Position numbers and translations under genes: made by a program. Below are positions 35,742-45,051 of a stretch of DNA of 64,000 bases, in pieces. This DNA comes from Streptococcus mitis (GTDB lineage: Bacteria; Bacillota; Bacilli; Lactobacillales; Streptococcaceae), in contig NZ_JALDTZ010000002.1 in assembly GCF_023109105.1 (NCBI RefSeq), positions 40,957 to 104,956 of the forward strand, in the 5' to 3' direction. The notes beneath the pieces are model-generated. The model saw only the letters and a list, made by a program, of their open reading frames with translations, searched no databases and was not told the DNA's origin. The stretch's first letter is position 1; the number at the start of each line of letters is the position of its first letter.

Positions 35742-35927
35742 ACAAACGATTTATTCTAGTTCAAGAAATTGAACTGGGAAACACACTCTTGCACTCACAA
35801 AGATAGCAAGTCTTTCTTTTGCAAAAACCAAATGTCTTGTTTGATAGATTAGCTATTTAAACTAAATCTGGACATATCTTTTTAGAAAAGGAAAACTTCC
35901 ACTTACTTAGAATCCAAGGATAGATAC
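35742..35927. other. AT-rich spacer between thiE1 and the ykoE promoter
   Basis: About 190 bases. No open frame, BOX or strong terminator seen. It separates the two thiamine operons. Confidence 0.5.
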
Positions 35928-36557
35928 CTATTGTTCACTCATTTCTCGAACAGTTTTTTCTATATTTTTTGCATACGATATTGCTGAAATGATTGAAACA
36001 CCATCCATATTAGCCTTCATAATGTCTTTAATATGTTGCGTCCGTATCCCACCAATTGCAACTAAGGGCATTTGTGGCAATAGTTTTCTCATCAATTTAA
36101 GACCTTCATAACCTATAGCACCACCAGCATCATCCTTTGACTGGGTATCAAATACAGGACCAACACCAACATAATCTACATATTCAACTTTTGATTGTTG
36201 AAATTCTTCCTCGTTTTTTATAGAAAGACCAATTATTTTATCTGGCATCAATTTTCTAATTTCATCAACTCCAAGGTCATCTTGTCCTACATGTACGCCA
36301 TCAGCATCTATTTCCAATGCCAAATCAATATCATCATTAACGATAAATGGAACATTATATTTTTTACAAAGATTCTGTAGTTTTATTGCTAATTCGACTT
36401 TTTCTTTACCGTCTAAGTCTCCCTCACCTTTTTCACGGAATTGAAATAAGGTTATACCACCTTTTAAGGCTTCCTCAACGACCGTATATAGATCTTTTCC
36501 TTGGCAAGTAGTCGTTCCACAAATAAAATATAGTTTTAGTAATTCTTTATAAAACAT
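35928..36557 (-). CDS. thiE: Thiamine-phosphate synthase ThiE (copy 1)
   Basis: 209 aa. Same reaction as copy 2. Motifs: NDDIDLALEIDADGVHVGQDDLGVDEIRK (~75-103), YVGVGPVFDTQSKDDAGGAIG (~132) and VAIGGIRTQHI (~166). Begins 1 base after thiM1. Clearly diverged from the copy at 30215, and its codons are more AT-rich, so these are not a recent duplication; one may have come by transfer. Operon tenA-thiM1-thiE1. Confidence 0.95.
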   Translation of the reverse strand: MFYKELLKLYFICGTTTCQGKDLYTVVEEALKGGITLFQFREKGEGDLDGKEKVELAIKLQNLCKKYNVPFIVNDDIDLALEIDADGVHVGQDDLGVDEIRKLMPDKIIGLSIKNEEEFQQSKVEYVDYVGVGPVFDTQSKDDAGGAIGYEGLKLMRKLLPQMPLVAIGGIRTQHIKDIMKANMDGVSIISAISYAKNIEKTVREMSEQ

Positions 36558-36558
36558 C

Positions 36559-37341
36559 TTACTTCACTCTTTTGAATTCCTTTACATCTTCGTCTGTAAT
36601 CTCATATAAGGCATTTATAAATTCAACTTTAAATGTTCCAGGAAGATGCCCATTTGGACGTTTTTCTGCCATTTCTCCAGCGATATTGTAAACCAACATT
36701 GCTGTTTCTAATGATTTCAATTCTTGACCTTTTTCTAGTCCGATAAAGCTTGCTACTACAGCACCTAATAAGCATCCTGTCCCAATAACTTTTGGCATCA
36801 TGGCACTACCATTATGAATCGTTACCACTTCTCCATTTACTGCAATAGCATCCACTTCACCTGTTACTACTATTGGAATATTGAACTTCTCATTTGCTGC
36901 TAGAGCAATTTCATCAATATTATCTACGCCCGCACTATCTACTCCTTTAGATGCCACATTTATCCCTACTAAAGAAGCAATCTCGCCAGCATTTCCTCTA
37001 ATTGCAGCTAGTTTATAATTGTTTATTAAATCATCTGCTACTTTTTTTCTATATTCTCCTGCTCCACAGGCTACAGGATCTAAAACTGCTGGGACATTAT
37101 ATTTCTCTGCAATTTTCAGAGCAGCTTGGTATAATTTCCAATTTTCATCTGTTAATGTTCCTATGTTTATTAATAAACCACCAGCATACTTTAACAAATC
37201 CTCTAAATCTGCTGGAAACTCACTCATGGCTGGTGATGCACCCAGTGCTACTAATCCATTTGCTGTGAAATTTTTTACTACATCATTGGTGATACAAATG
37301 ACCAAAGGTGCTTTTTCTTTTAATAATTTTAAACTTGTCAT
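36559..37341 (-). CDS. thiM: Hydroxyethylthiazole kinase ThiM (copy 1)
   Basis: 260 aa from [12 protein letters not shown], preceded by AAAGGAAAGATTTC; the open frame seven codons further up is less likely. Motifs: [46 protein letters not shown] (~117) and active-site [13 protein letters not shown] (~193), which keeps the usual Cys that copy 2 lacks. More AT-rich than the flanking genes. Gap of 127 bases to tenA with no terminator seen. Confidence 0.95.
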   Translation of the reverse strand: MTSLKLLKEKAPLVICITNDVVKNFTANGLVALGASPAMSEFPADLEDLLKYAGGLLINIGTLTDENWKLYQAALKIAEKYNVPAVLDPVACGAGEYRKKVADDLINNYKLAAIRGNAGEIASLVGINVASKGVDSAGVDNIDEIALAANEKFNIPIVVTGEVDAIAVNGEVVTIHNGSAMMPKVIGTGCLLGAVVASFIGLEKGQELKSLETAMLVYNIAGEMAEKRPNGHLPGTFKVEFINALYEITDEDVKEFKRVK

Positions 37342-37468
37342 ATTGAAATCTTTCCTTTTCACTTTATACGATCTACTGATTTCGATTTATCTCTATCTTT
37401 CGTTAAGAAATTTTTCAGTTACATTGAATGATTTACCTCATCAAATTTGTCAATATCCTGAACCTTCT

Positions 37469-38137
37469 CTAGGCGTCATAACCAATATCAAAAAAGGCTA
37501 ATTCTAAAGCGACCGCTTGATTCCAGCGTTCCTGAAGTTCTGTCAAATCTTCTCGACCTTGTCCGACACGATTGAGTTCGTCAACCAGAAATTGAACCCA
37601 CTCTGTAAAGAAAGGACCTCTGTGGAGATTGATCCATTCCGAATGAATATAGGCTTCAGGTAGAGCCAAATCTTTAGAACCCCAGTCTAAATAGAGACCT
37701 TCTGCAATGACCAACATGACCAAAAGATGGGCATAATCTGATGATGACACAGCAGAATACATTAAATCCTGAAAGGCTTTTGTTACAGGATGCAAGGTCA
37801 CTTCCTGGTAATCATTCTCAGATACTTTTAACTCTTTAAAAGCCTTTTGGAAATAACCGTCTTCATCTGCTTCAAGAAAGCCTAGTTGCTTGGCAAAACG
37901 AAGTTTGGATTCAAGCTGGTCTGCGTGGGCTACGCAAGCACCCAGCATGGATAAGAAGGCATCAAAGAAGTGATAATCTTGAATCAGGTATTCTTTTAAG
38001 ACCTTATTCTCAATTGTCCCCGCAAAAAGTTCCTTAACAAAACGATGATTGATTGCAGCTTGCCAATCTTTCTGACTGCTTTTTAATAATTCTCCAACAA
38101 TCAAACCTGGTTCAAATGCATAGTCTTGTCTTTCCAT
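37469..38137 (-). CDS. tenA: TenA family protein, Cys-less (TenA_E type)
   Basis: 222 aa. TenA all-helical fold: WQAAINHRFVKELFAGTIENKVLKEYLIQDYHFFDAFLSMLGACVAHAD (~25-73). At the place of the catalytic Cys of TenA_C the sequence is VMLVIAEGLYLDWGSKD (~141), i.e. no Cys, as in TenA_E proteins, which handle formyl- or amino-HMP intermediates in thiamine salvage. First gene after the TPP riboswitch at 38360. Confidence 0.88.
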   Translation of the reverse strand: MERQDYAFEPGLIVGELLKSSQKDWQAAINHRFVKELFAGTIENKVLKEYLIQDYHFFDAFLSMLGACVAHADQLESKLRFAKQLGFLEADEDGYFQKAFKELKVSENDYQEVTLHPVTKAFQDLMYSAVSSSDYAHLLVMLVIAEGLYLDWGSKDLALPEAYIHSEWINLHRGPFFTEWVQFLVDELNRVGQGREDLTELQERWNQAVALELAFFDIGYDA

Positions 38138-38283
38138 ATTTATTTTTCCTCTCTTTACTCGTTCGTAATCGACAAAACATCAAGAAAATCCTAGTTTTAC
38201 TTGACCTTTTTAAAGAAAATCAAGGGCGTTCAAGAAGAGCTACCTAAATGCTTTGTATCACCTTCATCCAGCTTATATAAACA

Positions 38284-38315
38284 AAAAACTCCAATTACAA
38301 TCAAGAATTAGAGTT
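38284..38315 (-). terminator. Riboswitch-controlled terminator before tenA/thiM1/thiE1
   Basis: Minus strand ACTCTAATTC-TTGATTGT-AATTGGAGT followed by TTTTTGTTT; counterpart of the terminator at 35560. Confidence 0.85.
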
Positions 38316-38359
38316 TAGCTTACAAGATTAGATCGTTCATTTCGCCATACGAAAAAACG

Positions 38360-38435
38360 TTTCACATTTCCCTTCGCCAGTCTTAACTGTATCAGGTTCA
38401 ATGGGTATCATCTCAGCCTAAAGCACCCCAAATGT
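38360..38435 (-). promoter_or_regulatory. TPP riboswitch of tenA-thiM1-thiE1
   Basis: Complete THI box on the minus strand, core identical to 35636-35713. A TGCTATACT extended -10 (complement at 38459-38464) lies about 25 bases upstream. Confidence 0.95.
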
Positions 38436-38549
38436 CTTTATTATTTAATTACTGAACCAGTATAGCAAAAAATGAAAGCCCTAGCAAGATATTTGACTGA
38501 AAAATATATTTATATAGATTTCAATGGTGATTTATTCTTCCTATAGACG

Positions 38550-38578
38550 AAGAAAAACCTCCACATCAAGTGGAGGCA
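38550..38578 (-). terminator. Terminator of lctO
   Basis: Minus strand GCCTCCAC-TTGAT-GTGGAGG followed by TTTTTC. Confidence 0.88.
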
Positions 38579-38588
38579 AGCTATTTTA

Positions 38589-39725
38589 TCAATACAATTT
38601 TAAGTCACGAGGGTCAACTGGGAAGGTTGGATTGTATGGGTTGTGACGGAGTTTGAAGTGTTTGACATCTTCAATAGTCTGAGTTCCAGACAATTGCATG
38701 ACTGTCTTCAATTCCGCATTCAAGTGTTCAAAGACTTGACGCACACCAACACTACCACCGAGAGCCAAGCCATAGATAACCGGGCGGCCAATAGCTACCA
38801 AGTCTGCTCCTGAAGCCAAGGCTTTAAAGACGTGTTGGCCACGACGAATACCAGAGTCAAAGACAATTGGCACACGTTTATCAACTGCTTCAGCTACTTC
38901 TTGAAGTGAATCGAAGGCAGCTGGTCCACCGTCGATTTGACGGCCACCATGGTTGGTCACCCAGATACCAGAAGCACCTGCAGCAAGCGAACGTTCAACG
39001 TCCTCACGGCATTGTGGCCCCTTGACATAAACAGGAAGTCCTGAGTATTCAGCGATAAATTCTACATCACGTGGAGACAAGCGTTGTTTAGCTGATTTGT
39101 AAACAAAGTCCATTGATTTTCCAGCACCTTCTGGCAGATATTCCTCAACAATCGGCATGCCAACTGGGAAGACAAAACCATTACGCTTATCGACCTCACG
39201 ATTGCCCCCTACCGTAGCATCAGCCGTCAAGACAATCGCTTTATAACCTTCAGCCTTCACACGGTCCATGATGTGGCGATTGATACCATCATCTTTACTA
39301 AAGTAAAACTGGAACCAATGAGGTGTCCCTTGAAGGGCTTCCGTAATTTCTGGAAGGTCGACAGTAGAGTAAGAGCTGGTTGTATAGAGAGAACCAAACT
39401 CATGCACACCACGCGCAGTCGCCACTTCACCCTGTTCATTTGCCAATTTATGAGCCGCAACAGGCGCCATAATGATTGGTGAAGACAATTTTTCGCCTGC
39501 AAATTCAATCTCTGTACTTGGATTTTCTACATTGCAAAGTGTATGAGGAACGATGAGTTTGTGGTTAAAGGCACGAATATTCTCACGCAAAGTGAAAGTA
39601 TCCTCCGCCCCACTAGCGATATAGCCAAATGCTGCTTTAGGAATAACTTGTTGCGCCATTGGCTCCAAATCATAGGTATTGATGAAATCTACATGACCTT
39701 CTGCATTGCTTGTTTTGTATGACAT
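38589..39725 (-). CDS. lctO: L-lactate oxidase
   Basis: FMN enzyme turning L-lactate and O2 into pyruvate and H2O2; with SpxB it forms a lactate-pyruvate-acetyl phosphate route with peroxide release. 378 aa. Alpha-hydroxy-acid oxidase motifs: APVAAHKLANEQGE (~88), active-site WVTNHGGRQIDGGPAAFDSL (~256-275) with catalytic His, and DSGIRRGQHVFKALASGAD (~291). AAGGAGGACATTTT before the start. Single gene. Confidence 0.96.
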   Translation of the reverse strand: MSYKTSNAEGHVDFINTYDLEPMAQQVIPKAAFGYIASGAEDTFTLRENIRAFNHKLIVPHTLCNVENPSTEIEFAGEKLSSPIIMAPVAAHKLANEQGEVATARGVHEFGSLYTTSSYSTVDLPEITEALQGTPHWFQFYFSKDDGINRHIMDRVKAEGYKAIVLTADATVGGNREVDKRNGFVFPVGMPIVEEYLPEGAGKSMDFVYKSAKQRLSPRDVEFIAEYSGLPVYVKGPQCREDVERSLAAGASGIWVTNHGGRQIDGGPAAFDSLQEVAEAVDKRVPIVFDSGIRRGQHVFKALASGADLVAIGRPVIYGLALGGSVGVRQVFEHLNAELKTVMQLSGTQTIEDVKHFKLRHNPYNPTFPVDPRDLKLY

Positions 39726-39885
39726 AAAATGTCCTCCTTGATAAGTAAGCGTTTACTTTGTATATTACAAAAAATATTCTAACTCTTTTTTCAAAATTTT
39801 TCAAATATTTTGTTTGGAAATTTCATACTTTCAATCATTTTACAGCGATAATTAAAAATGATGAACTTTCTTAAGTTATGGAAAT

Positions 39886-40642
39886 TCAAATAATCTTTTC
39901 ATTTTCTAATACTTTATCATCAAATTGTTCAGCTAGTATAGTTGCTGAGTGATAAAGTTCCTTTGCTTTATTTTTATCATTTTCAAAATAAAGATAGCAC
40001 TTAGCTTCAAATACTGAAATTCCAGGTTTATAGACTTGCAACGTTGTTACTGATAAAATTTCATTCATCTTTTTTACTAGAGATATCATATGTTTATAGT
40101 CATTATGAACAACATAAACAACCGCTATGGCACAAAGAACTGATAGTAGCTCTACATTATACATTTCATTACTAACTAATTGCTGTTTCAACAACTTAAT
40201 CCGAAAATCATCTAATGCTCTCTTCTATAAATCAAGTCTTGACATTGCATAGCAAAATAATCAATTAATAGTAAATCATTGAATGTGTAAACTTGCTTTA
40301 GTGTTACTTGCTTAAAATAATCATCAAAAATATCTTCAGCGAAACTACCTGTCCCTGTTCTTATCAAGTCTAATATTCTTTCAATCAAGTCTAGACTCAG
40401 CAACTCTTCCTCAGGAAGAGCTAGTTCTTTATTTTCAAGAAAAGTATCTATCGGAACTTCTAATCGCTTAGATAAATATTGTAACTTAGTAATTGTTGGC
40501 AAGGATTGCCCAAGCTCAGTACGCATCAGCTGTTTGATTATTAAGTCAGCTTCTGTCCACAAACCTCTTCTCTCGTCAATTTGTGACGTTCACGTTCCTG
40601 TCTTACTCTATGACCAATTTCAGTTTTAATATCTGTTGTCAT
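39886..40642 (-). pseudogene. Degenerate Rgg/GadR/MutR-family transcriptional regulator
   Basis: Three pieces in different frames. MTTDIKTEIGHRVRQERERH... from ATG at 40642 runs through an N-terminal helix-turn-helix to KLTREEVCG, then shifts frame near 40565. The next piece (to 40212) has the Rgg continuation RTELGQSLPTITKLQYLSKRL, followed by a second break near 40205. The last piece (to 39886) is the TPR-like C-terminus ending LYHSATILAEQFDDKVL. Intact Rgg proteins are about 280 aa and sense short peptides. No short peptide gene was found next to it. At least two frameshifts, so inactive unless assembly errors. Confidence 0.8.
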
Positions 40643-40699
40643 TCTTACCTCTTAACCACAATCCATAAATTAACATACTTTTAATTCTTCGGCTAAAAA

Positions 40700-41260
40700 T
40701 TAACAATAATTCTTTTTCAAATCCGTCATATTATTTTCCAAAACTTGGATGTCTTGGCTGACTTTGAGAATGACAATGCTGCCTTGAATACTGGAGATGA
40801 CTTGACGGGCCTGCAACTGCGACCGTTCTTCTGACCAGTCAGCATGCAGGTCTTGCAAGAGGCTGGCTAACTTCTCTGTCCACTGGGTCATAAAATCATT
40901 GAGAGGACAGCGGAAGTTCTCATCTTCTGTGGACAATTCCACAATCAGATTACCAATTGGGCAACCATAAAAGACTGTCTGACTTTCATGAAATTGACAA
41001 ACCCAGTCAATCATATCCGAAAACTTGTCACTGTCAGACTTGTCTGCTTCAAAAATATCTTCAAAGAGCTCTTTTCGCCAATTTGCTAAAATATCTTGAA
41101 TGACCGTCAAACCAATTTCCTTCTTAGATTTGAAATAATAATAAAGCTGTCCCTTGCCAACATCAGCTGCCTCCATGATGTCACTGATGGAGGTGGCATC
41201 ATAACCCTTCTGATAAATCAATTCCTCAGCACTTTGTAAAATACGCTCTTTAACGCTCAT
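40700..41260 (-). CDS. TetR/AcrR family regulator divergent from a cysteine hydrolase
   Basis: 186 aa. Helix-turn-helix in ATSISDIMEAADVGKGQLYYYFKSKKEIG (~22-50). C-terminal region with FYGCPIGNLIVELSTEDENFRCPLNDFM (~96-123) holds two Cys and may sense electrophiles or thiol-reactive compounds, as in some AcrR/AefR-like members. Divergent from the isochorismatase-family gene; the palindrome ACCGAACGGT at 41412 is its probable operator. AGAGAGGTGAGTAG before the start. Confidence 0.88.
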   Translation of the reverse strand: MSVKERILQSAEELIYQKGYDATSISDIMEAADVGKGQLYYYFKSKKEIGLTVIQDILANWRKELFEDIFEADKSDSDKFSDMIDWVCQFHESQTVFYGCPIGNLIVELSTEDENFRCPLNDFMTQWTEKLASLLQDLHADWSEERSQLQARQVISSIQGSIVILKVSQDIQVLENNMTDLKKNYC

Positions 41261-41402
41261 CTACTCACCTCTCTTTTTTCCTATTATAGCAGATTCAGAG
41301 TCTGAGACCAAACAATTGAAACCACCTCCTTTTGCCACTGTTTTATCATTAAAATTTTTTGTTCTGAGCAAATTAATTTACAAATTCAATTTTAGATGTT
41401 AT

Positions 41403-41421
41403 TATAATTGTACCGAACGGT
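41403..41421 (+). promoter_or_regulatory. Promoter and TetR operator of the cysteine hydrolase gene
   Basis: TATAAT (41403-41408) is followed after three bases by ACCGAACGGT (41412-41421), a perfect palindrome of the AcrR/AefR operator type, flanked by GT and CAGT. A repressor here would block initiation. Confidence 0.65.
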
Positions 41422-41514
41422 CAGTATGTAACTAAAACTACCATTTGGAAAATCATCAAACTAACAGTCTAAATTCCTATTGGCTGTTAATCAAATCATA
41501 TTAGGAGGAACCTC

Positions 41515-42138
41515 ATGTTCAATCAGAAAAATGTCGCATTTGTTATCACAGACCCGCAAGTTGAATTCTTAAAATCTACTGGTAAAGGATTCGGAGCAAC
41601 TAAAGATGTTCTTGAAAAAGTTAATACTATTGAAAATCTGACAAAGCTTTTAGCTCTTGCTAAAGAGCGTGGCTACAAGCGTTTTATCTCACCGCACTAC
41701 TTCTATCCACACGATCACAAGTGGCAATTTAAAGCTGCTGGTGAAACGATGATGATTGAAAACGAAATGTTTTGGCGTGATAGCCAGTATTCAGCAATTC
41801 CAGAAGGCTCTGGAGCAGATATGATTGAAGAGATTAAACCATTTTTGGATGAAGATACTATTGTTGTCAACGGACATAAAATCTTTGGCCCAGAAAGCAA
41901 CGACCTTAACCTTCAACTCCGCAAAAATGGTATCGACACCGTCATCTTGGCTGGTATGAATGCTAATCTCTGCGTGGATTCACACATGCGTGAACTCATA
42001 GAATTAGGCTACAATGTCATTGTTGTTAACGATGCTGTCGGTGCTCCAGGTGAAGAAGCCTACCAAGCTGCACTAACAAACTACGGCTACATTGCCAACC
42101 AAGTTTTGACAACTGAGGAAGTTATCGCTCAACTTTAG
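41515..42138 (+). CDS. Isochorismatase-family cysteine hydrolase
   Basis: 207 aa. Family catalytic triad: Asp in ITDPQVEFL (~12), Lys in VVNGHKIFG (~123) and Cys in LAGMNANLCVDSHMRELIELG (~152). Substrate not clear; members cleave amides (nicotinamidase type) or ethers. TAGGAGGAACCTC before the start. The linked TetR repressor suggests an inducible detoxification role. Confidence 0.85.
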   Translation: MFNQKNVAFVITDPQVEFLKSTGKGFGATKDVLEKVNTIENLTKLLALAKERGYKRFISPHYFYPHDHKWQFKAAGETMMIENEMFWRDSQYSAIPEGSGADMIEEIKPFLDEDTIVVNGHKIFGPESNDLNLQLRKNGIDTVILAGMNANLCVDSHMRELIELGYNVIVVNDAVGAPGEEAYQAALTNYGYIANQVLTTEEVIAQL

Positions 42139-42150
42139 TATTAAAAACAA

Positions 42151-42184
42151 AATCAGGTAATCCTAGTGACTACCTGTTTTTCTA
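42151..42184 (+). terminator. Terminator between the hydrolase gene and pyrE
   Basis: CAGGTA-ATCCTAGTGAC-TACCTG followed by TTTTTC. The reverse side has GATTTTG, weak for pyrE. Confidence 0.75.
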
Positions 42185-42188
42185 TGTT

Positions 42189-42821
42189 TTAAGCATTTTG
42201 CCAATTTTCTTGGTCTTCTTTAAATCGTTTTAGAAGGTCGAGTCCTTCTGGTGTGATATAGCCTTCTTCTTGGGCTAGGTGAATGAGTTCACTGTAGTTA
42301 GAAAGCGTCACAAGTTTGACACCTGCATCTGAGAAGTTCTTATCTGCTTTTGTCAATTGGTAACTGAAAATCGCTACAACACCAAGCACATCTGCACCTT
42401 CGCGTTTAGCTGCTGCTACGGCCTCAAGAACAGAACCACCTGTTGAAATCAGGTCTTCAACCACTACCATTTTTTGACCTTGAGCTACACGGCCTTCGAT
42501 TTGGTTGCCTGCTCCGTGGTCTTTTGGTTTGCTACGGATGTAGGCAAATGGCAAATTCATCTTGTCAGCGATGATAGCACCGTGTGGGATACCTGCAGTC
42601 GCTGTTCCTGCAATCACTTCTACCTCCGGAAATTCTGCCTTGATAGCTTCCACAAAACCATTTTCAATTAGGGTACGAGTTTCTGGATAGGCTAGTGTCA
42701 CACGATTATCAGTGTAAATCGGTGACTTGATACCAGATGCCCAAGTGAAAGGCTCCTCTGGTTTGAGGTAAACGGCTTGGATTTTCAAGAGGTGGCTAGC
42801 GATATCTTTAGCAAGTGTCAT
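42189..42821 (-). CDS. pyrE: Orotate phosphoribosyltransferase
   Basis: Makes OMP from orotate and PRPP. 210 aa. PRPP motif [13 protein letters not shown] (~115-127), plus [14 protein letters not shown] loop (~98-111). Start preceded by AAAAGGAGAATACC. Follows pyrF after 32 bases; both are under the PyrR-type attenuator at 43607-43697. Confidence 0.96.
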   Translation of the reverse strand: MTLAKDIASHLLKIQAVYLKPEEPFTWASGIKSPIYTDNRVTLAYPETRTLIENGFVEAIKAEFPEVEVIAGTATAGIPHGAIIADKMNLPFAYIRSKPKDHGAGNQIEGRVAQGQKMVVVEDLISTGGSVLEAVAAAKREGADVLGVVAIFSYQLTKADKNFSDAGVKLVTLSNYSELIHLAQEEGYITPEGLDLLKRFKEDQENWQNA

Positions 42822-42853
42822 GGTATTCTCCTTTTATTTTGTAATCTATTTCT

Positions 42854-43555
42854 TTAATTCCAGTCCTGTGTCCATTCTTCTTTGATGGCATGGTAGGCTG
42901 CGACTGGATCAGCTGCTTGCGTAATCGGACGACCCACTACGATATAGTCACTGCCGATTTGATAGGCATCAGCAGGTGTCATCACACGTTTTTGATCTCC
43001 AACTGCAGCTCCTGCCGGACGAATGCCCGGTGTCAGACAGATGAAATCTGGATTGGTGGCCTGCTTGATGACTTGCACTTCCTGAGCTGAGCAGACAACA
43101 CCATCTAATCCAGCTTCAGCTGTCTTCTTGGCATAGTGGATCACAGACTCTTGCAGACTTGTTTGGATATTTTGAAACTCCTGCATCTGAGCTTCTGATG
43201 TTGATGTGAGCTGAGTGACAGCGATCAATTTTGCTTGACTTCCAAGACCTTCACGCGCAGCCTTCATCATCTCTACACCGCCAGCCGCATGAACATTGGT
43301 CATATCCACACCAAGCTGAGACAGGACCTTCATGGCTGACTTGACTGTATTAGGAATGTCATGCAGCTTGAGATCCAAAAAGACACTGTGCCCCAAGCCT
43401 TTCAAGTAAGACACAATCTCAGGCCCCGTTGCGTAATAAAGCTCCATCCCTACCTTAAGATAAAGGCTTTCTTCTGCTGGAAATAGAGCTAAGAATTCCT
43501 TGACCGCCTCAAAACTAGGAAAATCAAGAGCAATAACTGGACGATGTTCTCGCAT
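42854..43555 (-). CDS. pyrF: Orotidine-5'-phosphate decarboxylase
   Basis: Converts OMP to UMP, last step of de novo pyrimidine synthesis. 233 aa. Catalytic [10 protein letters not shown] (~61-70), [21 protein letters not shown] (~177) and [10 protein letters not shown] (~203). AAAAGGAGAAACCT before the start. First gene of pyrF-pyrE. Confidence 0.96.
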   Translation of the reverse strand: MREHRPVIALDFPSFEAVKEFLALFPAEESLYLKVGMELYYATGPEIVSYLKGLGHSVFLDLKLHDIPNTVKSAMKVLSQLGVDMTNVHAAGGVEMMKAAREGLGSQAKLIAVTQLTSTSEAQMQEFQNIQTSLQESVIHYAKKTAEAGLDGVVCSAQEVQVIKQATNPDFICLTPGIRPAGAAVGDQKRVMTPADAYQIGSDYIVVGRPITQAADPVAAYHAIKEEWTQDWN

Positions 43556-43606
43556 AGGTTTCTCCTTTTACCTTTGCTAGTGAGAGAGTCTGGCCACAAG
43601 AAGCCA

Positions 43607-43697
43607 CGAAAAAAGGAACCTGCCAACAGCAAGGTTCCACGAAAAATGGGTAGTCTCCACCCTTTCACCGTCTAACCTTAGCTGCCTCTCTGGACTG
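43607..43697 (-). promoter_or_regulatory. PyrR-regulated attenuator of pyrF-pyrE
   Basis: Minus strand AGTCCAGAGAGGCAG (43695-43681) matches the PyrR-binding loop (ARUCCNGNGAGGYU). It is followed by an alternating fold and a terminator GGAACCT-TGCTGTTGGC-AGGTTCC plus TTTTTT (43638-43608). UMP-bound PyrR would favour termination. Confidence 0.88.
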
Positions 43698-43788
43698 CTT
43701 TAAAGGTTTTTTACTATTCTATTATTTCTACTAGCACTTGTCAAGTAAAAACATGGTCACTAAAGAACTATGAGAGAAAAGATAAAGC

Positions 43789-45042
43789 CTAGCGGCGCGA
43801 TGAACGTCGGGTCGTTTGGTTTTGATTGCCCTCTTCCTCCAGCTTTTTCCTTTCCTCTTCTAGTTTATTCTGCTGTTCTTCCAGTCTTTTCTTCTCTTCC
43901 TCTTTTTGTTTCTTCTCAGCTTCCTTAGCCTCTTGTTTGGCTTTTTCCTCAGCCTCCATAATTAATTTATCCGCCACAGTGTAACTGTAAATTCCAGCTT
44001 CCATATCAATCACACTCGGTTCTGATAATTGTGGCTTAATCTTACTGTAATATGGCAGTTTCTTACTCATTTCAGATAGAGGAACCAAGACCTCGTCCGA
44101 ATCATTCATGGTCAATCGAATTAGATCTGATGTCACCTTACTTGGGGCTAGTTCCACCTTTTGGATAGCCGCCTTGAGTTCTGAACTAATTTGAGAAAGT
44201 TCTGAGGTAAAGGTCTTGATTTGTTCGCTGTCATTAAAGAGAACTGATATATAAGTTTCTGGCAGACTCACCAAACTTACCGAACTGGTCTCAAGCTGAC
44301 CACTTGAAAGGATTGGATAATGACTTTCTCCAGAAACATAGTAGGCTACAATATCATATTCCTTGACCTTGATAGTAAACTTAGTTGGAAATTGATAGAC
44401 AAGCTGAGCTGATTCAACCCAATAGTTAGACTTGATCTGCTCTTCATATTTTGCCTTATCTAGCAGAAGGTTAATCGTATAATCCGAATCCTGAATGCCT
44501 GAAGCCTGTCGAATATCATCATCTGTAGTTTGCACTGTTCCCTCAACACGAATATCCTTCATGGTCGCATAAGGGCTGAGCAAGTAGGCAGAGACAACCA
44601 ATAAAAGCAGACTTGGAAATAAAATCGTTAAAGCCCGCAAGATATGGATGCCAAGAATCTTTGCTTTGGCTGGTTTTTCCTTTGCAGCCTTTTTCTCTGC
44701 CTTTTTATTCCGTTTATCCTCTTTCTCTGTCTTTTTAGACTTTGATTCTTCCTTGGATGCTTCTTTTTTGACGTCTTCTGACTCTTCTACTTTTTCTTTA
44801 GCATCTTCCTTAGCTGATTCTGGGTCATTTGGATCAGATTCACTATCTTGGTCCCCAGTTGCATCTGATCTTTCAGATTTCAAAGCCATTCGAGCTTGTC
44901 TTTCCTTTTCCTTCTCCTCAGCTAGGGCCGCCTCTTCTTCAGCCTTCTTTTTTAGATATTCTTGGTTTCGTTTCTGCCATTCTGATAACTCTTTAAATTC
45001 TTCGAGGATTTCTTTGCCCTCATTTTTCTTATCTTTTGACAT
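43789..45042 (-). CDS. divIB: Cell division protein DivIB (FtsQ)
   Basis: Part of the septal DivIB-DivIC-FtsL complex. 417 aa. Long charged cytoplasmic N-terminus (~1-135, rich in Lys and Glu, coiled-coil-like), one membrane segment (~138-160, LTILFPSLLLLVVSAYLL), a POTRA domain starting MKDIRVEGTVQTTDDDIRQASGI, then the beta domain and a charged Lys/Glu tail ending RRSSRR. Follows murG by 9 bases in a murD-murG-divIB order, the dcw cluster of streptococci. Confidence 0.95.
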   Translation of the reverse strand: MSKDKKNEGKEILEEFKELSEWQKRNQEYLKKKAEEEAALAEEKEKERQARMALKSERSDATGDQDSESDPNDPESAKEDAKEKVEESEDVKKEASKEESKSKKTEKEDKRNKKAEKKAAKEKPAKAKILGIHILRALTILFPSLLLLVVSAYLLSPYATMKDIRVEGTVQTTDDDIRQASGIQDSDYTINLLLDKAKYEEQIKSNYWVESAQLVYQFPTKFTIKVKEYDIVAYYVSGESHYPILSSGQLETSSVSLVSLPETYISVLFNDSEQIKTFTSELSQISSELKAAIQKVELAPSKVTSDLIRLTMNDSDEVLVPLSEMSKKLPYYSKIKPQLSEPSVIDMEAGIYSYTVADKLIMEAEEKAKQEAKEAEKKQKEEEKKRLEEQQNKLEEERKKLEEEGNQNQTTRRSSRR

Positions 45043-45051
45043 TTACTTTCC

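Larger units (their letters stand above)
38138..38588 (-). other. Leader region between tenA and lctO
   Basis: 450 bases without a gene: the tenA leader with terminator (38284), TPP aptamer (38360), promoter (38459) and then the lctO terminator (38550). Bases 38222-38455 align with 35500-35735 almost end to end, so the whole regulatory leader is duplicated. Confidence 0.8.

Noticed and set aside
37019-37501. 160-codon open frame antisense to thiM1
   Set aside because: Arises from AT-rich codons of thiM1 and runs into tenA; no ribosome binding site.
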